A stretch of 64,000 nt of DNA from Blastopirellula marina. GTDB taxonomy: Bacteria > Planctomycetota > Planctomycetia > Pirellulales > Pirellulaceae. The stretch is taken from positions 663,175 through 727,174 of the forward strand of contig NZ_PUHY01000006.1 of the NCBI RefSeq assembly GCF_002967765.1, in the 5' to 3' direction. Shown here piece after piece: positions 46,441 to 56,457 of the stretch. Both the position numbers and the translations under genes were made by a program. Each line of letters opens with the position of its first letter. Positions within the stretch are counted from its first letter, which is position 1. The notes under the pieces were generated by a model. The model was given only the letters and a program-made list of their open reading frames with translations, was not told the DNA's origin and ran no database searches.

Positions 46441-46764
46441 ATGTCCGAAAAAGCCCAAACCAAACCACCGCTCAACATGGAAGCCCTTGGCCAAGCCGCC
46501 GAGTGCTTGCGAACGTTGGCCCATCCGGTCCGGATCCGCATGGTTCAGCTGTTGATCTCTGGCCGTTATACGGTGGGCGAAATTGCGGAAGATTGCGGCA
46601 TCGCCGAGAACCTCGCCTCCGAACACCTGCGACTCATGCAGCGCTGTGGCTTTTTCACCAGCGAGCGTGAAGGACGTCGGGTTTATTACCAGGTGGCCGA
46701 ACCCCATCTGCACGATATCATGAACTGTATCGAGGGCCGTTTTTTGAGCGACTCCGGTAAGTAA
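46441..46764 (+). CDS. ArsR-family repressor of a sulfur-stress operon
   Basis: 107 aa winged-helix protein: LAHPVRIRMVQLLISG, YTVGEIAEDCGIAENLASEHLRLM recognition helix, and REGRRVYYQVAE wing. It has Cys22, Cys52, Cys69 and Cys96. BigR/SqrR-type sulfur sensors use a Cys in the helix after the H-P-x-R motif, and this protein has none there; Cys22 and Cys96 are possible sensing residues instead (inference). It most likely represses its own gene and the rhodanese/persulfide-dioxygenase genes through the repeated operator, with release by persulfides. Arsenic or metal sensing is a weaker alternative. Confidence 0.88.
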   Translation: MSEKAQTKPPLNMEALGQAAECLRTLAHPVRIRMVQLLISGRYTVGEIAEDCGIAENLASEHLRLMQRCGFFTSEREGRRVYYQVAEPHLHDIMNCIEGRFLSDSGK

Positions 46765-46777
46765 CACCCCATTTTTT

Positions 46778-46809
46778 TAGACATACATATCGTCACCTCA
46801 CGATATTAC
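46778..46809 (+). promoter_or_regulatory. Second copy of the ArsR operator with promoter of the rhodanese gene
   Basis: Inverted repeat ATATCGT-cacctc-ACGATAT (46787-46806), the same two half-sites and 6-base spacing as at 46398. A -35-like TAGACA (46778-46783) and a -10-like GATATT (46802-46807) lie 18 bases apart, so the operator again fills the spacer. It drives the gene at 46825. Confidence 0.8.
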
Positions 46810-46824
46810 AAGAAGGATTATTCC

Positions 46825-47382
46825 ATGAGCGTCACAACGATTTCGCCCCAAGAATTGCACGAGCGACGTCAGCAGGGTAAGTGCGACCTGATCGACGTTC
46901 GTACCCCGGCCGAATATGGAGAAGTGCATGCGACCGATGCGGTCAACTTGCCGCTCGATCGCTTGTCGCCGAAAGACGTTATGCAGTCGCGTAACGGCTC
47001 GGCCGACCAACCGCTGTATGTGATTTGCAAGTCTGGCAACCGTGCTGGTAAAGCTTGCGATAAGTTCATTTCCGCTGGCTACGACAACGTGGTCAACGTC
47101 GAAGGAGGTACCGATGCCTGGGCTTCGGCCGGACTACCGGTCGTCCGTGGCAAGAAGGCGATCTCCCTGGAACGACAAGTTCGTATCGCCGCTGGCTTCC
47201 TCGTGCTGGTCGGTGCCCTGCTGGGTATCTTCGTTCATCCATACTTCGCTGGCCTTTCCGCTTTCGTCGGGGCAGGCCTGATGTTTGCCGGGATCACGGA
47301 TACCTGTGGCATGGCAATGGTACTGGCCAAGATGCCGTGGAATCAGGGCAGCAGTTGTTCGTCTGGCAGTTGTAAGGCGTGA
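46825..47382 (+). CDS. Rhodanese with C-terminal DUF2892 membrane domain
   Basis: 185 aa. Rhodanese domain at residues 1-108 with LIDVRTPAEYGEVHATDAVN and active-site loop CKSGNRA (the Cys carries a persulfide). A C-terminal DUF2892 part with two hydrophobic helices (IAAGFLVLVGALLGIFVHPYF; GLSAFVGAGLMFAGITDTCGMAM) and a Cys-rich tail (SSCSSGSCKA). It should sit in the inner membrane, with the rhodanese inside, passing sulfane sulfur. It is controlled by the second operator and is followed by the persulfide dioxygenase. Confidence 0.93.
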   Translation: MSVTTISPQELHERRQQGKCDLIDVRTPAEYGEVHATDAVNLPLDRLSPKDVMQSRNGSADQPLYVICKSGNRAGKACDKFISAGYDNVVNVEGGTDAWASAGLPVVRGKKAISLERQVRIAAGFLVLVGALLGIFVHPYFAGLSAFVGAGLMFAGITDTCGMAMVLAKMPWNQGSSCSSGSCKA

Positions 47383-47478
47383 GCCTGAGCGGCAGAGCGG
47401 AGAGGCTCCGTGTTTCGCATCAGCAACCTCTGTCCCAGTTGATGGAAAAATGCTTCGCTCTGCCGCGTTCCCCGATTG

Positions 47479-47502
47479 CCCCTTAGCCCCTTAGCCCCTT
47501 AC
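47479..47502 (+). repeat. Short tandem repeat (8-base unit x3)
   Basis: Three near-perfect copies of CCCCTTAG in the 150-base gap before the persulfide dioxygenase start. It has no evident role and lies 30 bases before the ATG. Confidence 0.6.
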
Positions 47503-47532
47503 GCCCTCAACATCCTGCAAGGAACTCGAATC

Positions 47533-48924
<1,392 letters not shown>

Positions 48925-48971
48925 GCCGTGTTGCCTGGGCGGAAATTTCAGAGAAACTCCCTTGGATGCCT

Positions 48972-48995
48972 GCCTCTCCCCGCAAGGGGAGAGGC
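48972..48995. terminator. GC-rich hairpin with GCAA tetraloop
   Basis: 10-base perfect stem GCCTCTCCCC / GGGGAGAGGC with GCAA loop, 47 bases after the persulfide dioxygenase stop and 31 bases before the convergent propeller gene's stop. No T-run. Either a terminator or a dispersed intergenic repeat of this genome. Confidence 0.6.
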
Positions 48996-49026
48996 TTGGG
49001 CATTTCCGAGGTTTACGCGCTGACGG

Positions 49027-50271
49027 CTACTTCACCTGGTAACACCAGAGCGTGCCATGCTGACGAATGTAAAGCTTGCCTTCGGCCAGGGCCGGATAAG
49101 CCCACGATTTGCCCGTTCCCTCTGGTTGACCTGGCGGGCTGAAGCTGCTGATCTCTTGAAAACCTTCCGGCGAGGCAGCGACCATCATCACCTTGCCATC
49201 TTCGGTATGCAGGTAGAGTCGCCCCTCGGCCACCAAGATCGAAGCCGCGGCACTGATTCGCTCTTGCCACTTGATCTCGCCTGAAGCAAAGTCGACGCAC
49301 ATCAGCGTCGAGTTGCTGCAACCATACAGCGCGTCATCCACTTTCACGGCGCCACCGATCGCGGTCGGTAACTTGGGATTGAAGTAGAGCTCTTCGGCGG
49401 CGAACCCTTCGTCCTTCGCGACCAACTTCACCGCACCGCCTCCTTTGCGGCCACCGCCGCTGTAAACGATGTCGCCACCCACCACAGGCGTAGCCATGTC
49501 AGCCGTGCCCTTGGTACCGGTGTACGACCACAGTAGCTTGCCATCTTCGGCATCCACGCCCACCAGTCCGTCTCCCATGAAGACGACGTACTGCTTGGTT
49601 CCGTCGGCACTCAGCGTCATGATCGATGCATAGGCTGCGGCACCCATCTTCACGTTCGCTTTCCAAATCGTTTCGCCCGTTTTCTTATTCAGAGCGACAA
49701 CGCCTGCCTCTTCCCCGCCTGGCGTAATAATGACTTTGTCACCATCGATCAGGGGAGACTCGGAATAAGCCCACACACCTGGCTCACCTCCAAAATCTTC
49801 TCGCACGCTCTTCTGCCAGACCACTTCGCCTGACTTGGCTTTCAAGCATGCCAGGTCGCCATCCGATCCGAACGCATACACCAAGTCCCCATCAACGGTC
49901 GGAGTCGAGCGTGCCGCCGGGTAGCTGGGACGCTGGTCAGGATTACCCACCTTACCAATGCGAGTCCCCCAGAGAACTTGGCCCGTTTGTTGATCGAGCG
50001 CTTTGACCAGTTCGTTTTCAAGTCCCTCATTGGCGACCAGGAAGATCATTCCGTTGGCCACCGAGACGGCACCGTAACCGTCACCGAGCTCGTCGACCTG
50101 CCATACGAGCTTCGGTCCCTCGGCAGGCCACTCTTTTAAGAGGCCGGTCTCGCTAGAAATTCCATCACGATCAGGACCACGCCATTGGGGCCAGTCTTCC
50201 GCCACAGCCCATGAGGCACAAACGGTGACCAAAGTCGTCACCAGCAACATTCGTTGAAACGAAGCGAACAC
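49027..50271 (-). CDS. PQQ-type beta-propeller protein, secreted
   Basis: 414 aa from GTG 50271, which has AAGGAGA 9 bases upstream; the ATG at 50250 would give 407 aa without a ribosome site and an ATG at 50352 a much longer protein. Signal peptide MLLVTTLVTVCASWAVA. Blades are visible as repeated A-x-D-x-x-T/S-G-x-x-x-W segments: ALDQQTGQVLWG, CLKAKSGEVVWQ, ALNKKTGETIWK, GVDAEDGKLLWS, CVDFASGEIKWQ. The start EDWPQWRGPDRDGIS is typical of the planctomycete propeller family. Function beyond a scaffold is unknown; no quinoprotein catalytic motif is seen. Confidence 0.88.
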   Translation of the reverse strand: MFASFQRMLLVTTLVTVCASWAVAEDWPQWRGPDRDGISSETGLLKEWPAEGPKLVWQVDELGDGYGAVSVANGMIFLVANEGLENELVKALDQQTGQVLWGTRIGKVGNPDQRPSYPAARSTPTVDGDLVYAFGSDGDLACLKAKSGEVVWQKSVREDFGGEPGVWAYSESPLIDGDKVIITPGGEEAGVVALNKKTGETIWKANVKMGAAAYASIMTLSADGTKQYVVFMGDGLVGVDAEDGKLLWSYTGTKGTADMATPVVGGDIVYSGGGRKGGGAVKLVAKDEGFAAEELYFNPKLPTAIGGAVKVDDALYGCSNSTLMCVDFASGEIKWQERISAAASILVAEGRLYLHTEDGKVMMVAASPEGFQEISSFSPPGQPEGTGKSWAYPALAEGKLYIRQHGTLWCYQVK

Positions 50272-50452
50272 AGGGGCTCTCCTTGATTGAGAAACAGTGA
50301 GGTTCGGTAGTTCTGGGTATTCTAACGGGCTTGAGGCAAACTTCTCAATCATTCCTTTGGGTCCCGTAGTTGCACAGTACCTCGCAGCATCCTAGGTTGA
50401 TGCATACGGTTAACGCTATCGAGACGCATCCTCCTACCCGAACGTTCTCTGC

Positions 50453-51583
50453 ATGACGCAATCAACTCCGTTAATCATTGGTGCTGGTCCGGTCGGATTG
50501 GCCGCGGCCGCGTTTCTCTCGCGGCATGACATCGTTCCTCGAATTGTCGACAAGCGGCCTGAGCCGAGCCTGCTCTCGAAAGCTTTGGCCGTAAATCCAC
50601 GCACACTTGAGATTTTGGAAACGATCGGCTTGACCGATAAACTGCTGGCTCTGGGTAAAGTGGTGCACGGCGCGACCATTCATCGTGGCGATCGGATCGT
50701 CGCCGAGGTCGACTTCAAACAACTGGAACATCGCTTCCCTTTCCTGCTGGCCCTCTCGCAAGCCACCACGGAGCGGATCTTGCGTGAAGACCTGGCCGAA
50801 CGAGGGATTGAGATCGAGCGGCAAATCGAACTGGTCGATTCCCCTCAGCTAACGGAAGGGAAAGCCGAACTGGTCCACGCCGAAACGTACGAGCGTCAGC
50901 TTGCCACCGCGCCCTGGATCTTGGCCGCCGACGGCGCGCACAGCATCTGTCGCAAATCGGTCCACGTCCCCTTCCCTGGCGACACCTACGACCGAGCTTG
51001 GGTGCTGGATGATATCGCGTTGGCAACCGACCTGGATCCTGCCCGGGCACATATCAAGTTTGTGGAAGATGGTTTCCTGTTCCTGCTGCCGATTGTGACC
51101 GGCGATGAAGCGCCTGGCGAACCAACCGTGTGGCGAGTGCTGGGCAACTTCCCGGAACCGCTGAACTACCTGAACGAAGCCAACCCGATCGGGACGTCGC
51201 GGTGGAACTCATCGTTTCACATTTCGCATCGCCTGGTCGAGAAGATGAATGTCGGTCAGGTTTACTTCGCCGGTGATGCGGCGCATCTGCATTCTCCGGT
51301 GGGTGCTCGCGGGATGAATCTGGGGATCGAAGATGCCTGGGTCTTTGCGGAGCTCGCCCGGCGCGACCAACTGGGCTCCTACCACAAGATGCGGTGGCCC
51401 GTCGATAACGCGATCATCCAGCGAATCCGCACCTTCACCGGTTTCGCCAAGGGAGAAACGTTCCTCAAGCGGATGATGCGGAATCATGTCGCGCCGCATC
51501 TCCTACGTCTGAACTCGGTCCGCCAAACGATGCTCCACACCGTCAGCGGACTCGACCATCCCCTGCCAACCTGGGACAAGTAG
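50453..51583 (+). CDS. FAD-dependent monooxygenase (PHBH fold)
   Basis: 376 aa. Dinucleotide-binding motif PLIIGAGPVGLAAAAFLSRHD at residues 6-25, then the class-A flavin monooxygenase features: SKALAVNPRTLEILE, ADGAHSICRKSVH (DG motif) and YFAGDAAHLHSPVGARGMNLGIEDA (GD motif). The family uses NAD(P)H and oxygen to hydroxylate aromatic or related compounds. It is a little shorter than typical aromatic hydroxylases and ends with no thioredoxin-like domain. The gene stands alone; substrate unknown. Confidence 0.93.
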   Translation: MTQSTPLIIGAGPVGLAAAAFLSRHDIVPRIVDKRPEPSLLSKALAVNPRTLEILETIGLTDKLLALGKVVHGATIHRGDRIVAEVDFKQLEHRFPFLLALSQATTERILREDLAERGIEIERQIELVDSPQLTEGKAELVHAETYERQLATAPWILAADGAHSICRKSVHVPFPGDTYDRAWVLDDIALATDLDPARAHIKFVEDGFLFLLPIVTGDEAPGEPTVWRVLGNFPEPLNYLNEANPIGTSRWNSSFHISHRLVEKMNVGQVYFAGDAAHLHSPVGARGMNLGIEDAWVFAELARRDQLGSYHKMRWPVDNAIIQRIRTFTGFAKGETFLKRMMRNHVAPHLLRLNSVRQTMLHTVSGLDHPLPTWDK

Positions 51584-51748
51584 TGTTTTCGGTGGGCGAT
51601 TGATCGAGCGGGCACCTCGCTGAATTGCGGGGCAGCGGAGTATACTGGAGCCACGTCTTCATCACGGTCGACGAGCGCTGCGGTTCTTCTTCAAGTTCGC
51701 CTGCCTCTTATCGATCGTGATGCTATTCGTCTTTCCCGAAAGGTACGC

Positions 51749-53107
51749 ATGTCGTCGAACGCCTCCTCTGACAAAACGCCCGGTGACCAGTTCGAGTTGC
51801 TTTCTGACGCCATCAAGGACCAGACGGCCAAGGTGGGCGTGATCGGTCTGGGGTATGTCGGCTTACCTTTGATTCAGGCCTTTGTGCGGGCCGGCTTCTC
51901 AACCATTGGGTTTGACTCGGATCCCACCAAGGTCGAGCGTCTGCTGGCGGGGCAAAGCTATATCAAGCACATCGACTCGGCTTGGATTGCCCAGTGCATC
52001 GCCGAGAAGAAGTTCGACCCAACGGCCGACATGCAGCGACTGCAAGAGGCCGACGCCCTGCTGATCTGCGTACCGACGCCCGTGTCGGAAAGCCGCGACC
52101 CAGATTTGACGTATGTCGAGAATACGGCTCGCATGATCGCGCAAGTGCTCCGGCCGGGCCAGTTGATCGTGTTAGAAAGTACGACCTACCCCAGCACGAC
52201 CCGCGATGTGGTGCTGCCGATTCTCGCGGAGTCGGGATTGGTGATTGGGCGTGACTTCTTTCTGGCCTACAGCCCAGAACGGGAAGATCCCGGCAACCCG
52301 GACTTTAATGCGAGCCGCATTCCGAAAGTGGTGGGCGGATACGGCCCGCCTAGCTTGCAGTTGGCCTGCGACCTGTATGGCCATGCCGTGGTCGAAACGG
52401 TGCCGGTGAGTAGCCTGGAAGTGGCGGAAGCGTGCAAGATTCTCGAGAACATCTACCGAGCGGTGAACATCGCGCTAGTCAACGAATTGAAGATCTTGTT
52501 CCATAAACTGGAGATCGACGTCTGGGAAGTGATCGACGCCGCCAAAACGAAGCCGTTCGGGTTTCAAGCGTTCTACCCTGGGCCCGGACTGGGTGGCCAC
52601 TGCATCCCGATCGATCCGTTCTATTTAAGTTGGCTTGCACGTAAGAACGAACTCTCGACGCGGTTTATTGAACTGGCAGGCGAAGTGAACTCGTCGATGC
52701 CGCACTACGTCATTCAGCAGGTCATCGAGGCCCTTAACGACCACGGGAAGCCGGTACGAGGGACCAAGATCGGGCTCTTGGGCGTGGCCTACAAAAAGGA
52801 CGTCGACGATCCTCGCGAGAGTCCTTCCTTCAAGCTAATGGAAGAGCTCCTGAAACGAGGTGCCGAACTCAGTTACAACGATCCGCACATCCCGGTGCTG
52901 CCAGAGATGCGGCACTATGATGTGCCCAAGATGACCAGCGAAGACCTCACCGCCCACTGGTTGGCCCAACAAGACCTGGTCCTGATCGCCACCGACCATT
53001 CCGCCTACGACTACGCATTCATCGTGCAGCACAGCAAGCTGGTACTGGATACCCGCAACGCGACGAAGGGTGTGACGCAGAATCGGGAGCGGATTGTGAA
53101 GGCTTAA
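51749..53107 (+). CDS. Nucleotide-sugar 6-dehydrogenase (UDP-GlcNAc/ManNAc dehydrogenase type)
   Basis: 452 aa. GxGxxG in KVGVIGLGYVGLPLIQAF, then TYPSTTRDVVLPILAESGL, ILENIYRAVNIALVNELK (dimer helix) and the catalytic Cys in GPGLGGHCIPIDPFYLSW, then KIGLLGVAYKKDVDDPRESPS. This pattern is the UDP-N-acetyl-D-glucosamine/mannosamine dehydrogenase branch (WbpA/WecC-like). It makes UDP-N-acetyl-hexosaminuronate for surface polysaccharide. The ATG has GAAAGG upstream. It is the last apparently chromosomal gene before the mobile-element region. Confidence 0.94.
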   Translation: MSSNASSDKTPGDQFELLSDAIKDQTAKVGVIGLGYVGLPLIQAFVRAGFSTIGFDSDPTKVERLLAGQSYIKHIDSAWIAQCIAEKKFDPTADMQRLQEADALLICVPTPVSESRDPDLTYVENTARMIAQVLRPGQLIVLESTTYPSTTRDVVLPILAESGLVIGRDFFLAYSPEREDPGNPDFNASRIPKVVGGYGPPSLQLACDLYGHAVVETVPVSSLEVAEACKILENIYRAVNIALVNELKILFHKLEIDVWEVIDAAKTKPFGFQAFYPGPGLGGHCIPIDPFYLSWLARKNELSTRFIELAGEVNSSMPHYVIQQVIEALNDHGKPVRGTKIGLLGVAYKKDVDDPRESPSFKLMEELLKRGAELSYNDPHIPVLPEMRHYDVPKMTSEDLTAHWLAQQDLVLIATDHSAYDYAFIVQHSKLVLDTRNATKGVTQNRERIVKA

Positions 53108-53276
53108 CCTCCGGTCACAAACAGAACACCCTTCGTCGCGGCCAATATTGGTTCGAATTGTCAAAGAGCATTGGCGCGAAACCTTTGACGGCCCGCCCCT
53201 CACGGTTCCATCCTGATGGACAAGTTCAATCGATTACCTTGTTTATCCCGTGAATCACGACGACAATGTTGTTTCG

Positions 53277-54821
53277 CTAGAAGCCCGAAAACGCTCTCGC
53301 CTCACGATTGGCAGGGAAATTGAATGTAGCGACTTGCAGTGCGTAATTCGTCGCATGTAGGGCGTCATCGAGCTGGGTTTCGGGATGTGAATACTTGATC
53401 GTTCGGTTCACATCGTCATATTCAGCGACTTCACAAACAAACTCATCGAGCAGTCTCCCGCACTCTTGCCTTCTGGGAAAGAGTATTTTCCTCGCCTTGA
53501 CTCGACTGAATAGCCCGCCGATAGTCGCCGAACGCCCGACCGTCCATTTCGCAAGAACACCGTCACGTTGAGGGGGCTGACCGGCCGCGGAATAAAAAAT
53601 TGCGAATAGCCTTGCATCAAGATCATGATTCTGTAAAAGCAGGCGATTATAAACGAGTCCGTTGCCTCCGCCGTCGGCACCGATCCATCGAACTCTAAAC
53701 GTCCGACAAAGCTCCGCAATCTTCTTTAGCACAACATCAGGGTCCTCATTGGGCATTAGGTGGCTAAAATGATGGACCTCAAACATGTAGTCTCTATTCA
53801 TGAATCCGATAACAATTGCCGTTCGGCTGACAGCACCACCACCCCAGTCAATTCCTGCGACAAGTTCGCCTTGGGCGACTACAGGGACATCGGACCATGC
53901 CCTTGCCATTGGCCTCTCGGTACAACATGCTTCTAACTCGCTAAGTGTTACCACATGCTCGCCCAAAGTTGTCGGCATTCCTAAAACCTCATTCTTAAAG
54001 CGTGAGAGGTCGTAATGCCTTCGCCGGTCTTGCAAATCGACATGGTCCATCCAAGGTACCATGACGTGGTTGATCCAATATCCGTCCCCCCACGTCGATA
54101 AGGGATTGCGAGGCACCCAATTACCACGTGATGGATCGATCGGCGCAGCACATTGGCTGCATACAGGACCGTCTGCTCCAAGACAACGCTCATCTGGAAC
54201 GACACCATATCCACAAGAAGAACATTCCATGGTCCACTCGTGAGCCGTGGATTGGGAGAACACCGCGTCAAGGGGATTATCGAGCAGCTTGGGCGTCCCG
54301 GTGAGTATCGTCTTTCTTACTTCAGAATGACTCATGGTTTCCTGAAGGACTGGCAAGTTCCCAGCGGCGATGTCCTGGAATTCATCCACCAATAATACGT
54401 CCGCGCTAATCCCCCGAGCTGCATCTGCCGAACGATATGCTGCTCGGATATAGAGCTCTGAACCATTGACAAAACTCATGTTCGTAATCGGCAACCGCTG
54501 GCGGGAACGTCCTAATAGACACCTCCGAATCACTGGACTCTGTTCCAACGATTGAATTAGGCGAGTTCGGCTGAACACTCTGGCTTGCTCCATTCGTGGA
54601 CAGACAAACAAAATTCGAGTCCCTTGTTGAACACATGCTAGATGCAAAATCGTGTTGACTAGGAACGTGCTCTTCTCTACTTGCCTACTTGTGCGAAGTA
54701 TCAAGTTCTTCGCCGACGATTCATAGAATCCGGGAAGGTAAGGACGATCATCGAAACGAATTCGCTCCCGATTTAGAAAGACAAAGCTCTTACAAAACTC
54801 AAGCTTGCCCACCTTCCTCAT
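53277..54821 (-). CDS. Phage terminase large subunit (TerL-like)
   Basis: 514 aa. N-terminal ATPase: Walker A-like ILRTSRQVEKSTFLVN (a Glu in place of the usual Gly of RQ-x-GKS) and Walker B ADVLLVDEFQDI. Mid-protein zinc ribbon CSSCGYG ... CSQCAAPIDP. C-terminal RNase H-type nuclease with acidic residues in GIDWGGGAVSRTAIVIG, IGADGGGNG and LDDALHATNYAL. This is the order of phage DNA-packaging motors. The start ATG overlaps the preceding gene by 23 bases. No portal or capsid gene is in the window, so it may be a remnant or belong to an unusual element. Confidence 0.9.
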   Translation of the reverse strand: MRKVGKLEFCKSFVFLNRERIRFDDRPYLPGFYESSAKNLILRTSRQVEKSTFLVNTILHLACVQQGTRILFVCPRMEQARVFSRTRLIQSLEQSPVIRRCLLGRSRQRLPITNMSFVNGSELYIRAAYRSADAARGISADVLLVDEFQDIAAGNLPVLQETMSHSEVRKTILTGTPKLLDNPLDAVFSQSTAHEWTMECSSCGYGVVPDERCLGADGPVCSQCAAPIDPSRGNWVPRNPLSTWGDGYWINHVMVPWMDHVDLQDRRRHYDLSRFKNEVLGMPTTLGEHVVTLSELEACCTERPMARAWSDVPVVAQGELVAGIDWGGGAVSRTAIVIGFMNRDYMFEVHHFSHLMPNEDPDVVLKKIAELCRTFRVRWIGADGGGNGLVYNRLLLQNHDLDARLFAIFYSAAGQPPQRDGVLAKWTVGRSATIGGLFSRVKARKILFPRRQECGRLLDEFVCEVAEYDDVNRTIKYSHPETQLDDALHATNYALQVATFNFPANREARAFSGF

Positions 54822-55239
54822 CCTCGTCGTACTCTTCCATGATACTGGCGATCTGCTGATCGGTAAGAAACGGTTCGAATGTGTTCAACAGGAAAGGGTG
54901 CTCTCGAAGATGTTGCATGATGTCAGGATCGTCAATCCGACCTTCATCGCGACGAGACTGCATCCGTTGGTTAGCTTGCAGCATGGTGCCGTAGACCCCA
55001 CGCATCGCATTGGCCTGCACGGGGGTGAGTATTCCCATGGCGATGAGGCCAGGCATCTGCCCCATCGAACGAAGAATCTCATCACTACTCATCGCCCTCG
55101 GAGGACTTGGCTCCGCCGTTCGCCGATTGGATGAGTCTTGTGACCGATTCACAGCAGGCGTGGTCGGTCGACGTCGCTTCTTACCCGGTTTTCGCTGTGG
55201 ATTGCGATCACCGGCGTCATCCTCAGTTGCGTCAGACAT
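54799..55239 (-). CDS. Small charged protein next to TerL, possibly terminase small subunit-like
   Basis: 146 aa from the ATG at 55239 (an ATG six codons upstream is also possible). N-terminal half basic and low-complexity (GKKRRRPTTPAVNRS, a DNA-binding-like tail), middle helical (SMGQMPGLIAMGILTPVQANAMRGVYGTM), C-terminus very acidic (SIMEEYDEDEEGG). It overlaps the TerL start by 23 bases, so the two are coupled. Size and position fit a small terminase subunit, but there is no sequence proof. Confidence 0.62.
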   Translation of the reverse strand: MSDATEDDAGDRNPQRKPGKKRRRPTTPAVNRSQDSSNRRTAEPSPPRAMSSDEILRSMGQMPGLIAMGILTPVQANAMRGVYGTMLQANQRMQSRRDEGRIDDPDIMQHLREHPFLLNTFEPFLTDQQIASIMEEYDEDEEGGQA

Positions 55240-55391
55240 GACTCTTATCCTTAACAAGTACTATCATCTGAAAACGCCTGCTTCAGGTTTGGCAGACGAG
55301 CAAAAATGAAAAAACGTTGGCTCGACGATCTGATGGCTTCTCTTTACTGTGAGGTTCGTTTCGCAGATTCGCGCCTCGGCGCACGCCTGGT

Positions 55392-56306
55392 TCAGGTTGA
55401 CTCGGCTTTCGTTATCGTGTTCAAACTTGCCAGTTGCGTGTTCGCCCCATCTGCCTGCATAGCATTCGTGATTCGGTTGATCATCCTAGTTACCGTGCCC
55501 CGACGCTGAATTCCAAGCACCTCCGCTAACTGCAAGGAAGTGATATCGGGATTGTGGACAACCTCCTGTATGGCTCGAAACCAAGCCGTCAGCGCCAGTT
55601 GTGACCGCTCCATGACCGTCCCGTGCCGGAGGCCAACCTGCCGATGACAACCATTGCACTCCCACCGCTTCTGACGTTGAAGCCAACTTCCCTGAGCACC
55701 GAGGCAGCGCGGACATCGCCAGTTCGATCGACTAAAGCGTTTTGCAAGATGTTTCTCGCATGCCGCTTCCGTCTCGAATAGATTTGCCGAATTATCCTTC
55801 TGCTCAGTCTTTTCCTGTGATTGACGAGTCATTCGATCGTGCTGAATCTCACGAAGCTTATTGAGAGCCGCGTAGAACGCCTTTTCGTGTCCCCGTCGAT
55901 AACGGTTAAACTTGTCCAATGCTTCCGTTGACACAGCCGAGGCCAGAACTGCGTCTTCCCGCTCGTCAGCATCATCCCCAGGTTCACTACTGGTGCTTAG
56001 AATCATGCCCGATAGTTCGCGTGCACCATGCCGAAGGACGGCGCCCTCGGCCTTTTCACCGAGTTCCATCATCGCCGCATGACGTGCCATCTCTGCCACA
56101 AGCAACTGCTCCGTTGTACCCGCGGGCTTAAATTCCTGATCTAGGCTGGCTTGAATCCCTGCAACCTGATCTTTGCGAAGTAACTCTGGAATTAGCTTCT
56201 TACTCGTGAGTCCATGTCTAAGCGAGTTACGCGATGCAGCAAGTTTTCCCTTATTTGTCTTAGGCCCTCCCCGCCTTCCGGCTTGTTCATTTTGCATGTC
56301 GTTCAT
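55392..56306 (-). CDS. Zinc-ribbon/HTH protein derived from an IS1595-type transposase N-terminus
   Basis: 304 aa from ATG 56306 with GAGGAC 8 bases upstream. N-terminal motif GGPKTNKGKLAASRNSLRHG (residues 12-31), seen in many phage and planctomycete proteins. A long helical middle follows. The C-terminal third has WRCPRCLGAQGSWLQRQKRW and ECNGCHRQVGLRHGTVMERS (two C-x2-C pairs), then WFRAIQEVVHNPDITSLQLAEVLGI and RMINRITNAMQ. The order matches the DNA-binding zinc-ribbon and helix-turn-helix of IS1595/ISXO2 transposases, without a DDE domain. It probably binds DNA for the element, as a regulator or terminase recognition factor (inference). Confidence 0.75.
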   Translation of the reverse strand: MNDMQNEQAGRRGGPKTNKGKLAASRNSLRHGLTSKKLIPELLRKDQVAGIQASLDQEFKPAGTTEQLLVAEMARHAAMMELGEKAEGAVLRHGARELSGMILSTSSEPGDDADEREDAVLASAVSTEALDKFNRYRRGHEKAFYAALNKLREIQHDRMTRQSQEKTEQKDNSANLFETEAACEKHLAKRFSRSNWRCPRCLGAQGSWLQRQKRWECNGCHRQVGLRHGTVMERSQLALTAWFRAIQEVVHNPDITSLQLAEVLGIQRRGTVTRMINRITNAMQADGANTQLASLNTITKAEST

Positions 56307-56374
56307 CGCGAGTCCTCTAAGCGTCCAACCTCGTGACCAGATCACTTCTGGCAAACCTACGGCACTGGTGAAAA

Positions 56375-56413
56375 TTTCTAACCGACACCCAATAAGCCGA
56401 CAATCGGCTTATT
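56375..56413 (-). promoter_or_regulatory. Operator 2 and promoter upstream of the zinc-ribbon/terminase genes
   Basis: Perfect inverted repeat AATAAGCCGA-caa-TCGGCTTATT (56391-56413). On the minus strand a -35-like TTGTCG (56403-56398) lies inside it, 17 bases from a -10-like TAGAAA (56380-56375), about 70 bases before the ATG at 56306. It shares TAAGCCGA-n3-TCGGCTTA with the site at 57044, so one regulator should bind both. Confidence 0.75.
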
Positions 56414-56457
56414 GGCCCCAAAAAAAATCACGGCGATAAGCGCAGTAGATTACAACC

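Noticed and set aside
55306..55509. A 67-codon plus-strand frame in the mobile region
   Set aside because: It lies mostly opposite the C-terminus of the zinc-ribbon protein and its translation has no features.
56391..56413. Inverted repeat read as a terminator for the MerR-like gene
   Set aside because: It lacks a T-run after the stem, and it shares its core sequence with the operator inside the regulator's own promoter, so an operator is the better reading.
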